DNA from: Desulfuromonadales bacterium
GTDB lineage: Bacteria; Desulfobacterota; Desulfuromonadia; Desulfuromonadales; JAHYIW01
DNA length: 59,224 nt
Assembly (NCBI GenBank): GCA_029210745.1
Contig: JARGFI010000003.1
Coordinates: 44,381-103,604 of the forward strand
Reading direction: 5' to 3'
Shown: piece after piece, positions 8,394 through 17,731 of the stretch
Numbering within the stretch: position 1 is the stretch's first letter
Layout of the letters: each line of letters opens with the position of its first letter
Notes under the pieces: generated by a model
What the model was told of the DNA's origin: nothing
The model's input: the letters and a program-made list of their open reading frames with translations, nothing else
Database searches by the model: none
Made by a program: the position numbers and the translations under genes

Positions 8394-9587
8394 TTGAATT
8401 CATCTGAAAAAAATAAATTAAATATTTTATTTATCAGTCATGATGCAAGCCGTACGGGAGCACCAATTATGCTCTTGAATTTGCTCCGATATTTTAAAAA
8501 ACATCATATTTTGTCCTTTAATGTCTTGCTTAATTACACCGGGCCTCTCGAAAGTGAATTTTCAACGCTAGCCCCCACTAAATTTTTCAGGCTGAAGCGC
8601 GAAGTCGTTAGAAAATTATTGAAAATTTTAAAGATTAATTTTTTTGTTCAGGAAATCAAGAACAAACGTCTTTTGAAATATTATAAAAACGCGAATTTTG
8701 ATTTAATTTATTCAAATACAATTGTTAATGGAGATGTCCTCAATGTTTTGTCAAAACTAAATATACCAATCATTACTCACGTTCATGAGCTTGATTCCTC
8801 CATCGATTATTATGGACATGAAAACTGGAAGAATGTAAAAAAATGTTCCAAACATTTCATTGCCGCCTCACATGCAGTGGCCGATAGTTTGGAGAGGAAA
8901 AGGGGGGTTGATCGTCATTTGATAGACGTGGTCCACTCGTTCATATCGGCGTCACCGGAACATTCTTCAATTAAGAGACGTCAGGAAAATCGCCGACACC
9001 TTAATATTTCGTCGCGCGCTTTTGTTGTTTGTGGCTCCGGTCGTTGCTGTGTGCAAAAGGGAACGGATTTATTTGTTCGTCTTGCGAAGGTTGTTCTGGA
9101 GAAAAAAAGGGAAGGTGATATTTTCTTTGTATGGGTTGGAAGGCGCCCTACGGGGGAGGGACTACAGGCTGAACTGGACGCTTTTATAGACAGAAACCAC
9201 TTAGGTAAAAATGTGCTTTGGGTTGGTGAAGTGGATAATCCCTTTGATTATTTCTCTGGAGCTGATGCTTTTGTCTCAGTTTCAAGGGAGGACTCCTTCC
9301 CTTTGGTTTGTCTTGAAGCCGCCTCTTTTGGCAAACCAGTTCTCTGTTTTTCCGGTGCCGGCGGGATGCCCGAATTTGTCGAGGATGATGCCGGATATGT
9401 TGTTCCGTACCTTGATGTGGAACTCATGGCTGAGAAGATTGTCGAACTGGTGTCAAATACGAAAAAATTGAATCAATTGGGGGAGTGTGCGCGGGTAAAG
9501 GTGCATAAATATTATAAAACTTGTGCCGGTGCTGCGAAGATTATGGAGGTCATCCACCGGGTTGTGGGTGGCGGGGGTGGCCTGTGA
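8394..9587 (+). CDS. Glycosyltransferase family 4 (AT-rich gene, TTG start)
   Basis: This 397-residue GT-B enzyme opens with LNILFISHDASRTGAPIMLLNLL, the GT4 acceptor-side start with the motif SRTGAP. Its donor half has FVVCGSGRCCVQKGTDLFVRLAKVV and DAFVSVSREDSFPLVCLEAASFGKPV, carrying the EX7E glutamates. The start is TTG at 8394, preceded by CGGAG seven bases upstream; no ATG lies nearby. The first 600 bases are clearly richer in A+T than galE before it, which suggests separate acquisition. Substrate unknown. Confidence 0.86.
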   Translation: MNSSEKNKLNILFISHDASRTGAPIMLLNLLRYFKKHHILSFNVLLNYTGPLESEFSTLAPTKFFRLKREVVRKLLKILKINFFVQEIKNKRLLKYYKNANFDLIYSNTIVNGDVLNVLSKLNIPIITHVHELDSSIDYYGHENWKNVKKCSKHFIAASHAVADSLERKRGVDRHLIDVVHSFISASPEHSSIKRRQENRRHLNISSRAFVVCGSGRCCVQKGTDLFVRLAKVVLEKKREGDIFFVWVGRRPTGEGLQAELDAFIDRNHLGKNVLWVGEVDNPFDYFSGADAFVSVSREDSFPLVCLEAASFGKPVLCFSGAGGMPEFVEDDAGYVVPYLDVELMAEKIVELVSNTKKLNQLGECARVKVHKYYKTCAGAAKIMEVIHRVVGGGGGL

Positions 9588-10558
9588 AGTTATCTATCGC
9601 AATGACCACATATAACGGAGCAGCTTTTCTTTCAGGACAGCTTGAAAGCTTTGTCAAGCAATCTCGTCTCCCTGATGAATTGATTGTTTGCGATGATGGC
9701 TCAACCGACGAAACAGTGAATATTTTGCGAGCATTTCAAAATCATGCTCCGTTTGAAGTTCATATCTACCAGAACGAATGCAATCTTGGGGTGGTAAAAA
9801 ATTTTGCAAAAGCACTCTCTTTTTGTCAGGGTGATGTGATTTTTTTGAGTGATCAGGATGATTTTTGGCTGGCTGAAAAGGTGGAGATTGTTGAGACATA
9901 TTTCACAGAAAATCGTGAGGTACTGCTTACAGTTAATGATTGCTGGTTGAGTAAGAATGCATTATTTCAGCAAGACTTTACCCTGTACGGCCAAATTAAA
10001 TCACTTGGTTTGCCTGATAAGGTCTATACCCACGGTTGCTGCATGTCACTGCGACGTGAGTTGCTGGACATGGTGTTGCCGATTCCTGATTTTGAAAAGG
10101 GGCATGATGTCTGGTTCGGCTTCATCGCTCAGGCCCTCACTGGTTTTCAAATAATTAATCAGCCGCTCCAGTATTATCGTCGTCATGGTGGAAATGTGTC
10201 TCAGTGGTTCGGTGCGCGTCCTGAACCACTTGTTAAAAAAGATTTTATTGAAGCCTGCGCCAATGAAAATCCTCTTGCTTGCTGTGAAAAACGGTTGGCC
10301 AGGCTTGACGTTTGTGAACAGAGGATTTCTGCCAAGGGGGTGGATGCGCTGAGGGCTTTTGGTCTGGAATCGCGAGTGCCTTTGGCTTTGCGGCATCTGG
10401 CACAACAAAAAAAAGCGGTTGAATGTCGTTTGAGAATCTTGCGACGCAGCCGTTTGCGGCGTATTGTGCCATCGTTACTGATGTTTTTTCGTGGGCAGTA
10501 TGGCTATTTCAGTGGCTGGAAAAGTCTTGTTAAGGATTTGTTGATGGGATCAAATTGA
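9584..10558 (+). CDS. Glycosyltransferase family 2
   Basis: This 324-residue GT-A enzyme starts at GTG 9584 (VKLSIAMTTYNGAAFL), overlapping the previous stop by 4 bases; codons upstream in this frame lie inside the neighbouring gene and lack family residues. DELIVCDDGSTDETV is the UDP-binding motif and FLSDQDDFWL supplies the DxD-like metal site. The DQDDFWL form is common in rhamnosyltransferase-like GT2 enzymes of O-antigen loci, but the donor sugar cannot be assigned. It abuts the next gene directly. Confidence 0.87.
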   Translation: MKLSIAMTTYNGAAFLSGQLESFVKQSRLPDELIVCDDGSTDETVNILRAFQNHAPFEVHIYQNECNLGVVKNFAKALSFCQGDVIFLSDQDDFWLAEKVEIVETYFTENREVLLTVNDCWLSKNALFQQDFTLYGQIKSLGLPDKVYTHGCCMSLRRELLDMVLPIPDFEKGHDVWFGFIAQALTGFQIINQPLQYYRRHGGNVSQWFGARPEPLVKKDFIEACANENPLACCEKRLARLDVCEQRISAKGVDALRAFGLESRVPLALRHLAQQKKAVECRLRILRRSRLRRIVPSLLMFFRGQYGYFSGWKSLVKDLLMGSN

Positions 10559-13126
10559 ATGTTTTTTATTCTCCAGCTTTTTTCATTCTTTTTCCTTTCT
10601 GTAATCATTACCCTTAAAATAAAAAACAGGATGACACGTTTTTTAGTCGGATCCGTCTTTGTTTCTTATTTGACACTTGAATCCCTCTCTTTTTATTTGA
10701 CGGGTAATTTTGTAGATTACCGTTTTTATTTTCATCTAAATATTAATTCATTGAGATGGCATGGTTTTCAATTTTATTACCATGCTCTTTTTTTGTTTTT
10801 TATATCAACGCTTCTACTCATTTTACTGATGCTAATACAAAAGAAATTCAAGAGGACTAAATTTGATAACAGGTTGGCGATTATATTGTCGTTTATTGTT
10901 TTATTGTTTTTGTTTTTCCCTTCAGGAATGTTGGGCGAAAAATACCAGCTTTTTAAGCTGTTGAAATCAAAAATCGACACATTCGACGAGGCTTTACGCG
11001 ACTTGCACATTGATCCAGACGTGTATGTTCAGCCGAGAGATGTTGTTGCGGAAAAAGGTAAAAATATTATTGTAATTTCTGTTGAATCACTTGAACGGGG
11101 GTTTTTAAGCCCTCGTTTCAGCAGTATTACACCACATCTGCAGAAGTTGATAAAGAACTGGACATACTATCCGAAACTGAAACAGGGGGACGGGGGCGGG
11201 TGGACGGTTGCGGCGCTTTACAATCAACAGGCCGGCATGCCGGCGTTTTTTCGGGGGCAAGGTAATACGCTTTTTCAGCATACCGCCGGTGTGAAAATAA
11301 CCGGTTTGGGGCATGTTCTTGAGCGAGCCGGGTATCAGCGAGTTTATTTGATGGGCAATGCCGATTTTGCTGGTTCCGCCGATTTGCTGGCTGCGTATCG
11401 CATGCCGGTTGTTTCAGAGCGTAATACTTTGGGGGAATACCCCACAGTGCAAAGCGGTTTGCACGACTATGATTTGTTTCGAGAAGCAAAACTGCACATT
11501 AAAGAGATGTCGGCAGATACCGATAAACCTTTCGCCTTGTTCGTTTCAACGGTCGGTACGCATTTCCCTGATGGAATTTATGACGCCAGGATGGAGGAGA
11601 TTCTCTCAGTCGATAAAAACAAGGGGCTGGAGTACGCTGTGGCAACGGTTGATTTCCTGATTGACGACTTTATCAAGTTTTTGGAACAAAGTGGTCTTAG
11701 TGAAAATACAGCCCTATTTATTTTCCCCGATCATAAGCTGATGGGGACAACGGGAGATGTTATACGTGCGTTGAACCAGGAGGAAAGGCAACTTTTTTTC
11801 CTTACCAATATTGGGCAAAAATCGTTTAAGAAGGATACCTCTCAAGACATTTATCAGATCGAGCTTCCTGAAATGATTCTTGATGGCGCAGGGGTTAAAA
11901 CCAACGCTAAGTTTCTGATTGATTTTATCAGAGACAAAGATGTTGAAAATTTTTTGAAGACTGAAAAAATTAAACTGGCGAAGTTAAACAGCGCCTCGCT
12001 TCAACGTATAAGCTACGCTGAAGAAATCGAAGTATTCATTGACAGAAATTTATTTACCAAGGATGTGCTGACCGTTAAATCGGGTTCTCATTCAGTAAAA
12101 AAAACTATCGACAATGATGGATTTGATAAATTTTTTTCTGTCAGCTTCAGCGATGATGTTGTCCCTGTAGACTATCGTGAGGTTAGCGAAAGAAATGCCT
12201 ACTCATTTAATAAATTTGATATAAATAATAAGCGATTACACCTGGTTGTCGAAATGAAAAATAATAAAATTAATAAAGTTTATTTCGGGAATAAATTTCG
12301 TTCCAGAATGATAAAAAGGGGTTCTTACGTCCGTTTCAGCAGCAAAGAGATTGATTCAATTATTGACAGTAATCATCACTCAGACATTGTAAGTGCGACA
12401 GAGTACTCCCTGGACAGGAATCGTTTTATTGCCCATGCCGGAGGGAGCGTTGAAGGTAAAAAATATACAAATTCGCTGGAGGCATTGGATTTAAGCTATG
12501 GTGAAGGTTATCGTCTTTTTGAACTCGATATTATAAAAACAAAAGATGATGTTTTTGTTGCGGCGCATGATTGGAAACATTGGGCTGATATTGCTGATTA
12601 TACGGGGGAGCTTCCACCAGGCAGAGCGGAGTTTATGCGGCGGAAGATTTTTGGAAAATTTACACCGCTCGATATTCAAGCGATAAACCAGTGGTTTGAT
12701 CGCCATGCTGACGCTATTTTGGTAACAGACAAGGTGAATGAGCCGGTCGCTTTTGCTCGCCAGTTTACTGACAAAACCAGATTGATGATGGAGCTTTTCT
12801 CGTGGGAAGCGATACTGGCTGCCGTGGGTGAGGGGATTAAGTCGGCCATGCCCACCGGAGCGTTGCTTAAATCTTTGGGTGATGAGCGGATCAAGATGTT
12901 GCCTCAGCAGGGAATAGTCGATGTCGTCGCAGATTATCGCATGATTACAGCCGACAGCAAGCGGGTGCAAAGTTTGGTTGAGTCAGGTATTCATGTTTAT
13001 GCATTTCGCCCCGACCTCAATAAAGCAATTGATGAAAAATATATTATCTGTCATCAACGTGCGCATGTATACGGACTCTATGTTGATAATTGGGATTTCT
13101 CCTCATCGTTTGAATGTGTTGATTGA
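10559..13126 (+). CDS. Membrane phosphoglycerol transferase-like (MdoB/OpgB) fused to a GDPD-like domain
   Basis: This 855-residue protein appears to join two activities. The N-terminal ~125 residues hold about four membrane segments. Residues ~165-445 form an alkaline-phosphatase/sulfatase fold: IIVISVESLERGF is the metal/nucleophile region and resembles the ESLER motif of OpgB, GGGWTVAALYNQQAGMP matches the next OpgB block, VSTVGTHFPDG and FIFPDHK supply later metal ligands. Residues ~450-615 have no domain I recognise. Residues ~622-850 look like a glycerophosphodiester phosphodiesterase: FIAHAGGS, NSLEAL, LFELDIIKTKDDVFVAAHDW. Together these suggest transfer and trimming of glycerol-phosphate on a periplasmic glycan. 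The gene is AT-rich and its stop overlaps a MITE-like repeat. The GDPD HRG/EN pair is modified (HAG, TN), so hydrolytic activity is uncertain. Confidence 0.78.
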   Translation: MFFILQLFSFFFLSVIITLKIKNRMTRFLVGSVFVSYLTLESLSFYLTGNFVDYRFYFHLNINSLRWHGFQFYYHALFLFFISTLLLILLMLIQKKFKRTKFDNRLAIILSFIVLLFLFFPSGMLGEKYQLFKLLKSKIDTFDEALRDLHIDPDVYVQPRDVVAEKGKNIIVISVESLERGFLSPRFSSITPHLQKLIKNWTYYPKLKQGDGGGWTVAALYNQQAGMPAFFRGQGNTLFQHTAGVKITGLGHVLERAGYQRVYLMGNADFAGSADLLAAYRMPVVSERNTLGEYPTVQSGLHDYDLFREAKLHIKEMSADTDKPFALFVSTVGTHFPDGIYDARMEEILSVDKNKGLEYAVATVDFLIDDFIKFLEQSGLSENTALFIFPDHKLMGTTGDVIRALNQEERQLFFLTNIGQKSFKKDTSQDIYQIELPEMILDGAGVKTNAKFLIDFIRDKDVENFLKTEKIKLAKLNSASLQRISYAEEIEVFIDRNLFTKDVLTVKSGSHSVKKTIDNDGFDKFFSVSFSDDVVPVDYREVSERNAYSFNKFDINNKRLHLVVEMKNNKINKVYFGNKFRSRMIKRGSYVRFSSKEIDSIIDSNHHSDIVSATEYSLDRNRFIAHAGGSVEGKKYTNSLEALDLSYGEGYRLFELDIIKTKDDVFVAAHDWKHWADIADYTGELPPGRAEFMRRKIFGKFTPLDIQAINQWFDRHADAILVTDKVNEPVAFARQFTDKTRLMMELFSWEAILAAVGEGIKSAMPTGALLKSLGDERIKMLPQQGIVDVVADYRMITADSKRVQSLVESGIHVYAFRPDLNKAIDEKYIICHQRAHVYGLYVDNWDFSSSFECVD

Positions 13127-13273
13127 TGGCGTCGCAAAAAGTCCGGCCTACGGCGTTACGCTGGTTTTTCAGGACCTCGACCTACCTGATGTAGGCCTTC
13201 GCCCCTGAAAAACCACCAAGCCTTGCAGGACGAAATTTTTGCTTAGCCATCTAATTCTTTTTGCGAGTTCATC
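13125..13273. mobile_element. MITE-like element with inverted ends
   Basis: A 149-base noncoding element is bounded by inverted ends GATGGCGTCGCAAAAAG (13125-13141) and CTTTTTGCGAGTTCATC (13257-13273), which match at 13-14 of 17 positions. Inside, GGTTTTTCAGG and CCTGAAAAACC form a second inverted pair. It encodes no protein, and its left end overlaps the stop codon of the preceding gene. I recall similar GTCGCAAAAAGTCCG sequences as common intergenic repeats in Geobacter-type genomes, which could not be checked here. Confidence 0.65.
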
Positions 13274-13310
13274 ATGATTGAGAGTCCGACACCTTGGGTT
13301 TCACGTAAGA

Positions 13311-14432
13311 ATGAATTTTTTGGCGAATAATAAAAATATCCTGATTGTCACCCAGGAGTTGCCCCCACATGGTGGAGGGGCAGGTGTTGTGGCGTTCCAG
13401 AATGCCGTCGGGTTGACCGAGGCCGGTCATCGGGTCACTCTTGTTGCGGTCTCTGATGGTTCCCCTTGCCCGTTAAATGTTGAGTTGACCCTTATCACTG
13501 TTCCACGGGTGAAAAAGCTCTGGACATATATGCTTGCGCGGAAACTGCGGCAACTGCCCCTTGCAGAGTACGACACAATTATCCTGAATGATGTTGGGGC
13601 GGTTCTCACTTTTGCACTTTTTTTTACGCGTTTTTCTTATATCGAGAAGGCGCTTATCTATCTGCATGGTGGTGAAGTCGACAGTGTTTTCGAGCGACCC
13701 TGCCGCCTTTTTAAATGGGTGGGGTTTCGCGGGAAGTATGTTGAGCTTTTGCGTCGCTCTCGGCAGGTTGTCGCGGTGAGTGAGTACATGAAGCGCTACT
13801 TTGTTGAGCGGTGCCCTGACGTGATCGACGCGCAAAAAATTGCGGTTGTTTATGCCGGTATTGATGAGCAATTGTTTTTTCGACAGGAGGTTGATTTGCG
13901 TGCCGCATTGGGGATCCCGCCGGAGCGTACGCTGTTGCTGTCGGTAAGCCGTATCGTCAAGGTGAAAGGCTTTGACGTGATGGTCGATGTGTTCGAGCAG
14001 ATGGTCAACCGGGATCCTCATTTCCATTGGATTATTGTTGGTGATGGCCCATATCTGCCTGAGCTAAAATATCAAATCAACGCTAAAAAGTTGCAGGATC
14101 ATGTGACATTTTCCGGTTCATTGGAGCGCCGCCAATTGTCACGCTATTACAGCGGCGCTGATCTTTACTGGCTACTTTCGGCGCGGGAAGGCTTTGGTCT
14201 CGTTTATGGTGAAGCTCAGGCCTGCGGTTTGCCGGTTTTGGGCCTTCGTCGTAGCGGAGTGATTGAAGCGGTGGATGATGGTGTCAGTGGCTATTTAGTG
14301 GATGACGACAATGAATGCGTACCGATCATTTCTGCAAGGGATTACTTGAGTTTGGACAAAAAGGCAATCGTTTCTTTTGCCGAAAAGTTTTCTTTATCGA
14401 GACAGGTGGAAAAGCTTGAGCAGGTGCTATGA
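13311..14432 (+). CDS. Glycosyltransferase family 4
   Basis: This 373-residue GT4 enzyme has an N-terminal ILIVTQELPPHGGGAGVVAF acceptor loop and a C-terminal half with LLLSVSRIVKVKGFDVMV, WIIVGDGPYLPEL and the donor-site block LLSAREGFGLVYGEAQACGLPV (EX7E). The ATG at 13311 is chosen because upstream codons fall next to the MITE-like repeat; the Shine-Dalgarno match is weak (GTAAGA). The C-terminus overlaps the next gene by 4 bases. Confidence 0.87.
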   Translation: MNFLANNKNILIVTQELPPHGGGAGVVAFQNAVGLTEAGHRVTLVAVSDGSPCPLNVELTLITVPRVKKLWTYMLARKLRQLPLAEYDTIILNDVGAVLTFALFFTRFSYIEKALIYLHGGEVDSVFERPCRLFKWVGFRGKYVELLRRSRQVVAVSEYMKRYFVERCPDVIDAQKIAVVYAGIDEQLFFRQEVDLRAALGIPPERTLLLSVSRIVKVKGFDVMVDVFEQMVNRDPHFHWIIVGDGPYLPELKYQINAKKLQDHVTFSGSLERRQLSRYYSGADLYWLLSAREGFGLVYGEAQACGLPVLGLRRSGVIEAVDDGVSGYLVDDDNECVPIISARDYLSLDKKAIVSFAEKFSLSRQVEKLEQVL

Positions 14433-15385
14433 CTGGTACAGAGGTTTCTCAAATGATAAAGTCAACGGACGGATTGCCAATCACTATCTTTACGCCCACG
14501 TACAATCGTGCGCATTTGCTGCATCGTGTCTATCAAAGCCTTTGTCAGCAATCGTTTAAGGATTTTGAATGGATCGTGGTCGATGATGGATCTACAGACA
14601 ATACGGCATCTTTGATCACTGTATTCAGTGAATCATCTGATTTTTCAATACGTTACGAGTATCAGCCTAACTCCGGAAAGCATTTTGCTACCAACAGGGG
14701 TGTCTCGCTGGCAAAAGGGGATCTTTTCGCGGTTTTGGATTCGGATGACTGGTTTGATCCAGATGCAATCAAGACAATTTTGGATGAGTGGCAGCATATA
14801 GATGAGACTAAACGTCAGGATTATAGTGGTTTGGTTTTTCTTTATGCCTATAGTTCGGGGAAACATGATATCGTTGGAACAGCTTTTCCACGCGACATTC
14901 TTGATTCTAATGCCATTGAAATTAGAACAGTACATGGAGTAAAAGGAGATAATTTTGGTGTGCTGCGGCGGGATGTTCTGGAAGAGAACCCCTTTCCAGA
15001 GGAGTTTTGTGGTTTTGTTATGGAATCGCTTATCTGGAACAGGTTGGCGCTACGTTACAAGCAACGTTTTGTTAACAAGGTTGTTGCATACACTGAATAT
15101 CAGGCGGATGGGCTGAGTGCAAATGGTTTGCAAAAACGGGTCGAGTCGGCTCCTGCAACTGTGCTACGTTACAAAGAATATATTCTTTGTGCAGAGACAC
15201 GGTATATCTCGCCGTGGGGGCTATTGAAAGCCCATGTTAACTATTATCGTTATCAGTTTCACGCTGGGAATCTTGCCCTGTTTGATGCAGAATTACCTTG
15301 GCATTATAGTAAATTACTCGCTTTCCCTTTAGCGGCTTTTGTTTGGTCTTTTGATTACTTTAAACTTAAAAAACGCATCACTTGA
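14429..15385 (+). CDS. Glycosyltransferase family 2
   Basis: This 318-residue GT-A enzyme shows PITIFTPTYNRAHLLHRVYQSL, the UDP-site motif FEWIVVDDGSTDNT, and AVLDSDDWFDPDAI as the DxD metal site. It is coupled to the previous gene through an ATGA overlap. The acceptor half resembles those of capsule and O-antigen GT2 enzymes. Sugar specificity is unknown. Confidence 0.87.
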   Translation: MTGTEVSQMIKSTDGLPITIFTPTYNRAHLLHRVYQSLCQQSFKDFEWIVVDDGSTDNTASLITVFSESSDFSIRYEYQPNSGKHFATNRGVSLAKGDLFAVLDSDDWFDPDAIKTILDEWQHIDETKRQDYSGLVFLYAYSSGKHDIVGTAFPRDILDSNAIEIRTVHGVKGDNFGVLRRDVLEENPFPEEFCGFVMESLIWNRLALRYKQRFVNKVVAYTEYQADGLSANGLQKRVESAPATVLRYKEYILCAETRYISPWGLLKAHVNYYRYQFHAGNLALFDAELPWHYSKLLAFPLAAFVWSFDYFKLKKRIT

Positions 15386-15386
15386 A

Positions 15387-16475
15387 ATGAAAAAAATCCT
15401 TTATGCAACTTCGACCCTTGGTCGTTCCGGGCCGACAAACCAACTTTACAATGTAGTGAAGTATCTGGATCGGCAGCAATTTGAACCGCATATTGTCACT
15501 CTTTCTGCCGAACCTCAAGGTAGTCGTTGGGGAGACTTTGACTCACTGGGGGTTAATTTACATTCACTGGGGCTTTCACGGATTCAAGGGGTTTTTTGGG
15601 GGAAGATACGTCTGCAACAGCTGATCGACCTGATTCAGCCTGACTTGATACATTCTCAGGGGATTCGGGCTGATTCCCTGATTGCAAAGATGAACCCGGA
15701 AGTCCCGTGGTTTATTACTTCCCATAACAATCCTCGGCATGATTACCCCATGAAGTTTGGCAGGCTGAAGGGGCGTTTTATGGCATGTTGGCACCTGTCT
15801 GTGATGAAAAAAAGTCATCACGTTGTTGCCTGCTCCCGAACGATTGCGGAATCGTTGGCAGGGCATGGAATCGGAGCTTTTCCAATCCAGAATGGGGTCG
15901 AGTTGCCCGCAGGTTCCTTTGAGAATATTGCCAGGCTTCCCGCTATGGAAAAACCAGTTTTTATCTCGGTTGGCAGCCTGATTCCACGAAAAAATATGGC
16001 GCTGGTGATCGAAGCCTTCCATCACTATTCTTGCCACCACAAAGGGAGTCTGGTTGTTTTAGGTGACGGCCCGCAAATGGAGGCTCTTGCATCTGTTTCA
16101 CCTGATCGTGTTCATTTTTTCGGAAACGTAACTAACGTCGAAGATTATCTTGCCATTGCTGATTGTTTTATCTCTGCTTCGCTCTCCGAAGGTTTACCGA
16201 ATTCGGTGCTTGAAGCTTTAGCTGCGGGCGTTCCCGTGATATTGTCCGACATCCCCTCTCACCTGGAAGTCTTCCGAGAATGCACTGGATCTTGCGAGGT
16301 GTTTTCTCTTGATGGTGGCGTGACGGCGTTGGCTGCAAAAATGACTGATTTGTCTTCGCTTTTTTCGAGTGAATCCAAAGCTGAAGCGCAGCGCGTCGCA
16401 AGCAGTGTTTTTTCGGCCAAAGTTATGTCGCAGCATTATCAAGAAAACTATCTGAACGTTTTGGACGACAGATGA
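15387..16475 (+). CDS. Glycosyltransferase family 4
   Basis: This 362-residue GT4 enzyme begins MKKILYATSTLGRSGPTNQLYNVVKYL; the ATG lies one base after the previous stop codon, while an in-frame ATG 48 bases upstream lies wholly inside the preceding gene. Motifs include FISVGSLIPRKNMALVIEAF, LVVLGDGPQMEAL and the donor block SASLSEGLPNSVLEALAAGVPVI. It belongs to the tight run of overlapping glycan genes. Confidence 0.88.
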   Translation: MKKILYATSTLGRSGPTNQLYNVVKYLDRQQFEPHIVTLSAEPQGSRWGDFDSLGVNLHSLGLSRIQGVFWGKIRLQQLIDLIQPDLIHSQGIRADSLIAKMNPEVPWFITSHNNPRHDYPMKFGRLKGRFMACWHLSVMKKSHHVVACSRTIAESLAGHGIGAFPIQNGVELPAGSFENIARLPAMEKPVFISVGSLIPRKNMALVIEAFHHYSCHHKGSLVVLGDGPQMEALASVSPDRVHFFGNVTNVEDYLAIADCFISASLSEGLPNSVLEALAAGVPVILSDIPSHLEVFRECTGSCEVFSLDGGVTALAAKMTDLSSLFSSESKAEAQRVASSVFSAKVMSQHYQENYLNVLDDR

Positions 16476-17731
16476 GCACTGCCTATAGTCCTCTTGAAAA
16501 GGCGGTTGCACGCTTTCTGTCACAAATGCCTGCGGTAAAAAGAGTGGCGAAGGCGACTTATGGACGACTGGTCTATTTGAAGTTCGGGCAGAAGGAACGT
16601 GCGCAGACAGCGTACCAGGTAGTAAAAATCGGTGCGGGCGGCGAGAATTTTTTTGGCTACTATGATGTTTCACCTTGGGATCGTGTTGGCGCACAAATGA
16701 TCTACCATCGTCCGCTTGATTCCAAAAGTGTCGGTATTGAGCTGTTTGATATATCTTCTGGCAAGGCGCACTGTTTGTCCAGGACGACTGCATGGAATTG
16801 GCAGCAGGGAGCCAGGCTCCAATGGTTGCCCGGTAAAAACAGCATTGTTTTTAACGTGGTCGCTGAAGGCCGGTTGATTTCCAAAATCCTGAATCTTGAT
16901 ACGGGGCACGAGTTTTTGAGCCAGATGCCGGTGCAGACGATTCATCCTGACGGCTGTCAGGCACTTTCGATCAATTATCGTCGTTTATTTATACAGGATT
17001 CGGCATACGGATATAGCGAAGCGGTTGATAATTTTTCCCCGGATCAATCGCCGGATGCGGATGGTATTTGGCATGTTCATTTGCTGCGTGGAGAGTGTCG
17101 TCTGATTTTAAGCATCTCGCAGCTGATGCAACAATGCCCTGAAAGTGAAATGCGGGGTGCGGCACACCACGTTAATCATGTCATGTACTCACCGGGCGGA
17201 AAACGTTTTGCGTTCATGCACCGCTGGTCAACAGCCCGCATGAAGTTTTCACGACTTTATGTAGCGCAAAACCCTGATGCTTCGCAGCTTCGGTTGCTGA
17301 TGGATGAGCAGATGGTTTCGCACTATTGTTGGTTGGATGATGATCGACTGCTGGTCTATGGACGAACAGCGGAGGAGGGCGACCATTATTACCTGATTGA
17401 TGTTACTTCCGGTCATCGGCAAATTATCGGCCAAGGTGTGCTGGACTGTTATGGTGACGGTCATCCAGGTTATTCGCCGGATGGGCGCTGGATTTTGATT
17501 GATACTTACCCGGATCGGGCGCGCATGCGCCATTTGCTGATTTATGACACATTTAAAGAGTGTTTGCACCATATTGCCAGTTTCTTCGCTCCGTGGCAGT
17601 TTGACGGGGAAAACCGGGTGGATCTGCATCCGCGTTGGAGTCCATGCGGTAAACGAGTGTGTGTTGATTCCGGGCACGAGAATCAACGGGGGGTGTACCT
17701 GCTGGATGTCGAAGACGTTGTGTGTTTATGA
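16472..17731 (+). CDS. Predicted beta-propeller (TolB/WD40-like) protein of the glycan locus
   Basis: This 419-residue protein is built from repeated blade-like motifs such as YSPGGKRFAFMHRW, YSPDGRWILIDTYPD and WSPCGKRVCVDSGH, the S-P-[DGC]-G-[KR] turn seen in TolB-type propellers. An N-terminal ENFFGYYDVSPWD stretch is a motif I associate with propeller proteins of capsule loci, related to oligogalacturonate lyase-like folds. No signal peptide is evident. It overlaps both neighbours by 4 bases, so it is part of the biosynthetic operon. It may bind or process the glycan, but no catalytic assignment is possible. Confidence 0.65.
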   Translation: MSTAYSPLEKAVARFLSQMPAVKRVAKATYGRLVYLKFGQKERAQTAYQVVKIGAGGENFFGYYDVSPWDRVGAQMIYHRPLDSKSVGIELFDISSGKAHCLSRTTAWNWQQGARLQWLPGKNSIVFNVVAEGRLISKILNLDTGHEFLSQMPVQTIHPDGCQALSINYRRLFIQDSAYGYSEAVDNFSPDQSPDADGIWHVHLLRGECRLILSISQLMQQCPESEMRGAAHHVNHVMYSPGGKRFAFMHRWSTARMKFSRLYVAQNPDASQLRLLMDEQMVSHYCWLDDDRLLVYGRTAEEGDHYYLIDVTSGHRQIIGQGVLDCYGDGHPGYSPDGRWILIDTYPDRARMRHLLIYDTFKECLHHIASFFAPWQFDGENRVDLHPRWSPCGKRVCVDSGHENQRGVYLLDVEDVVCL

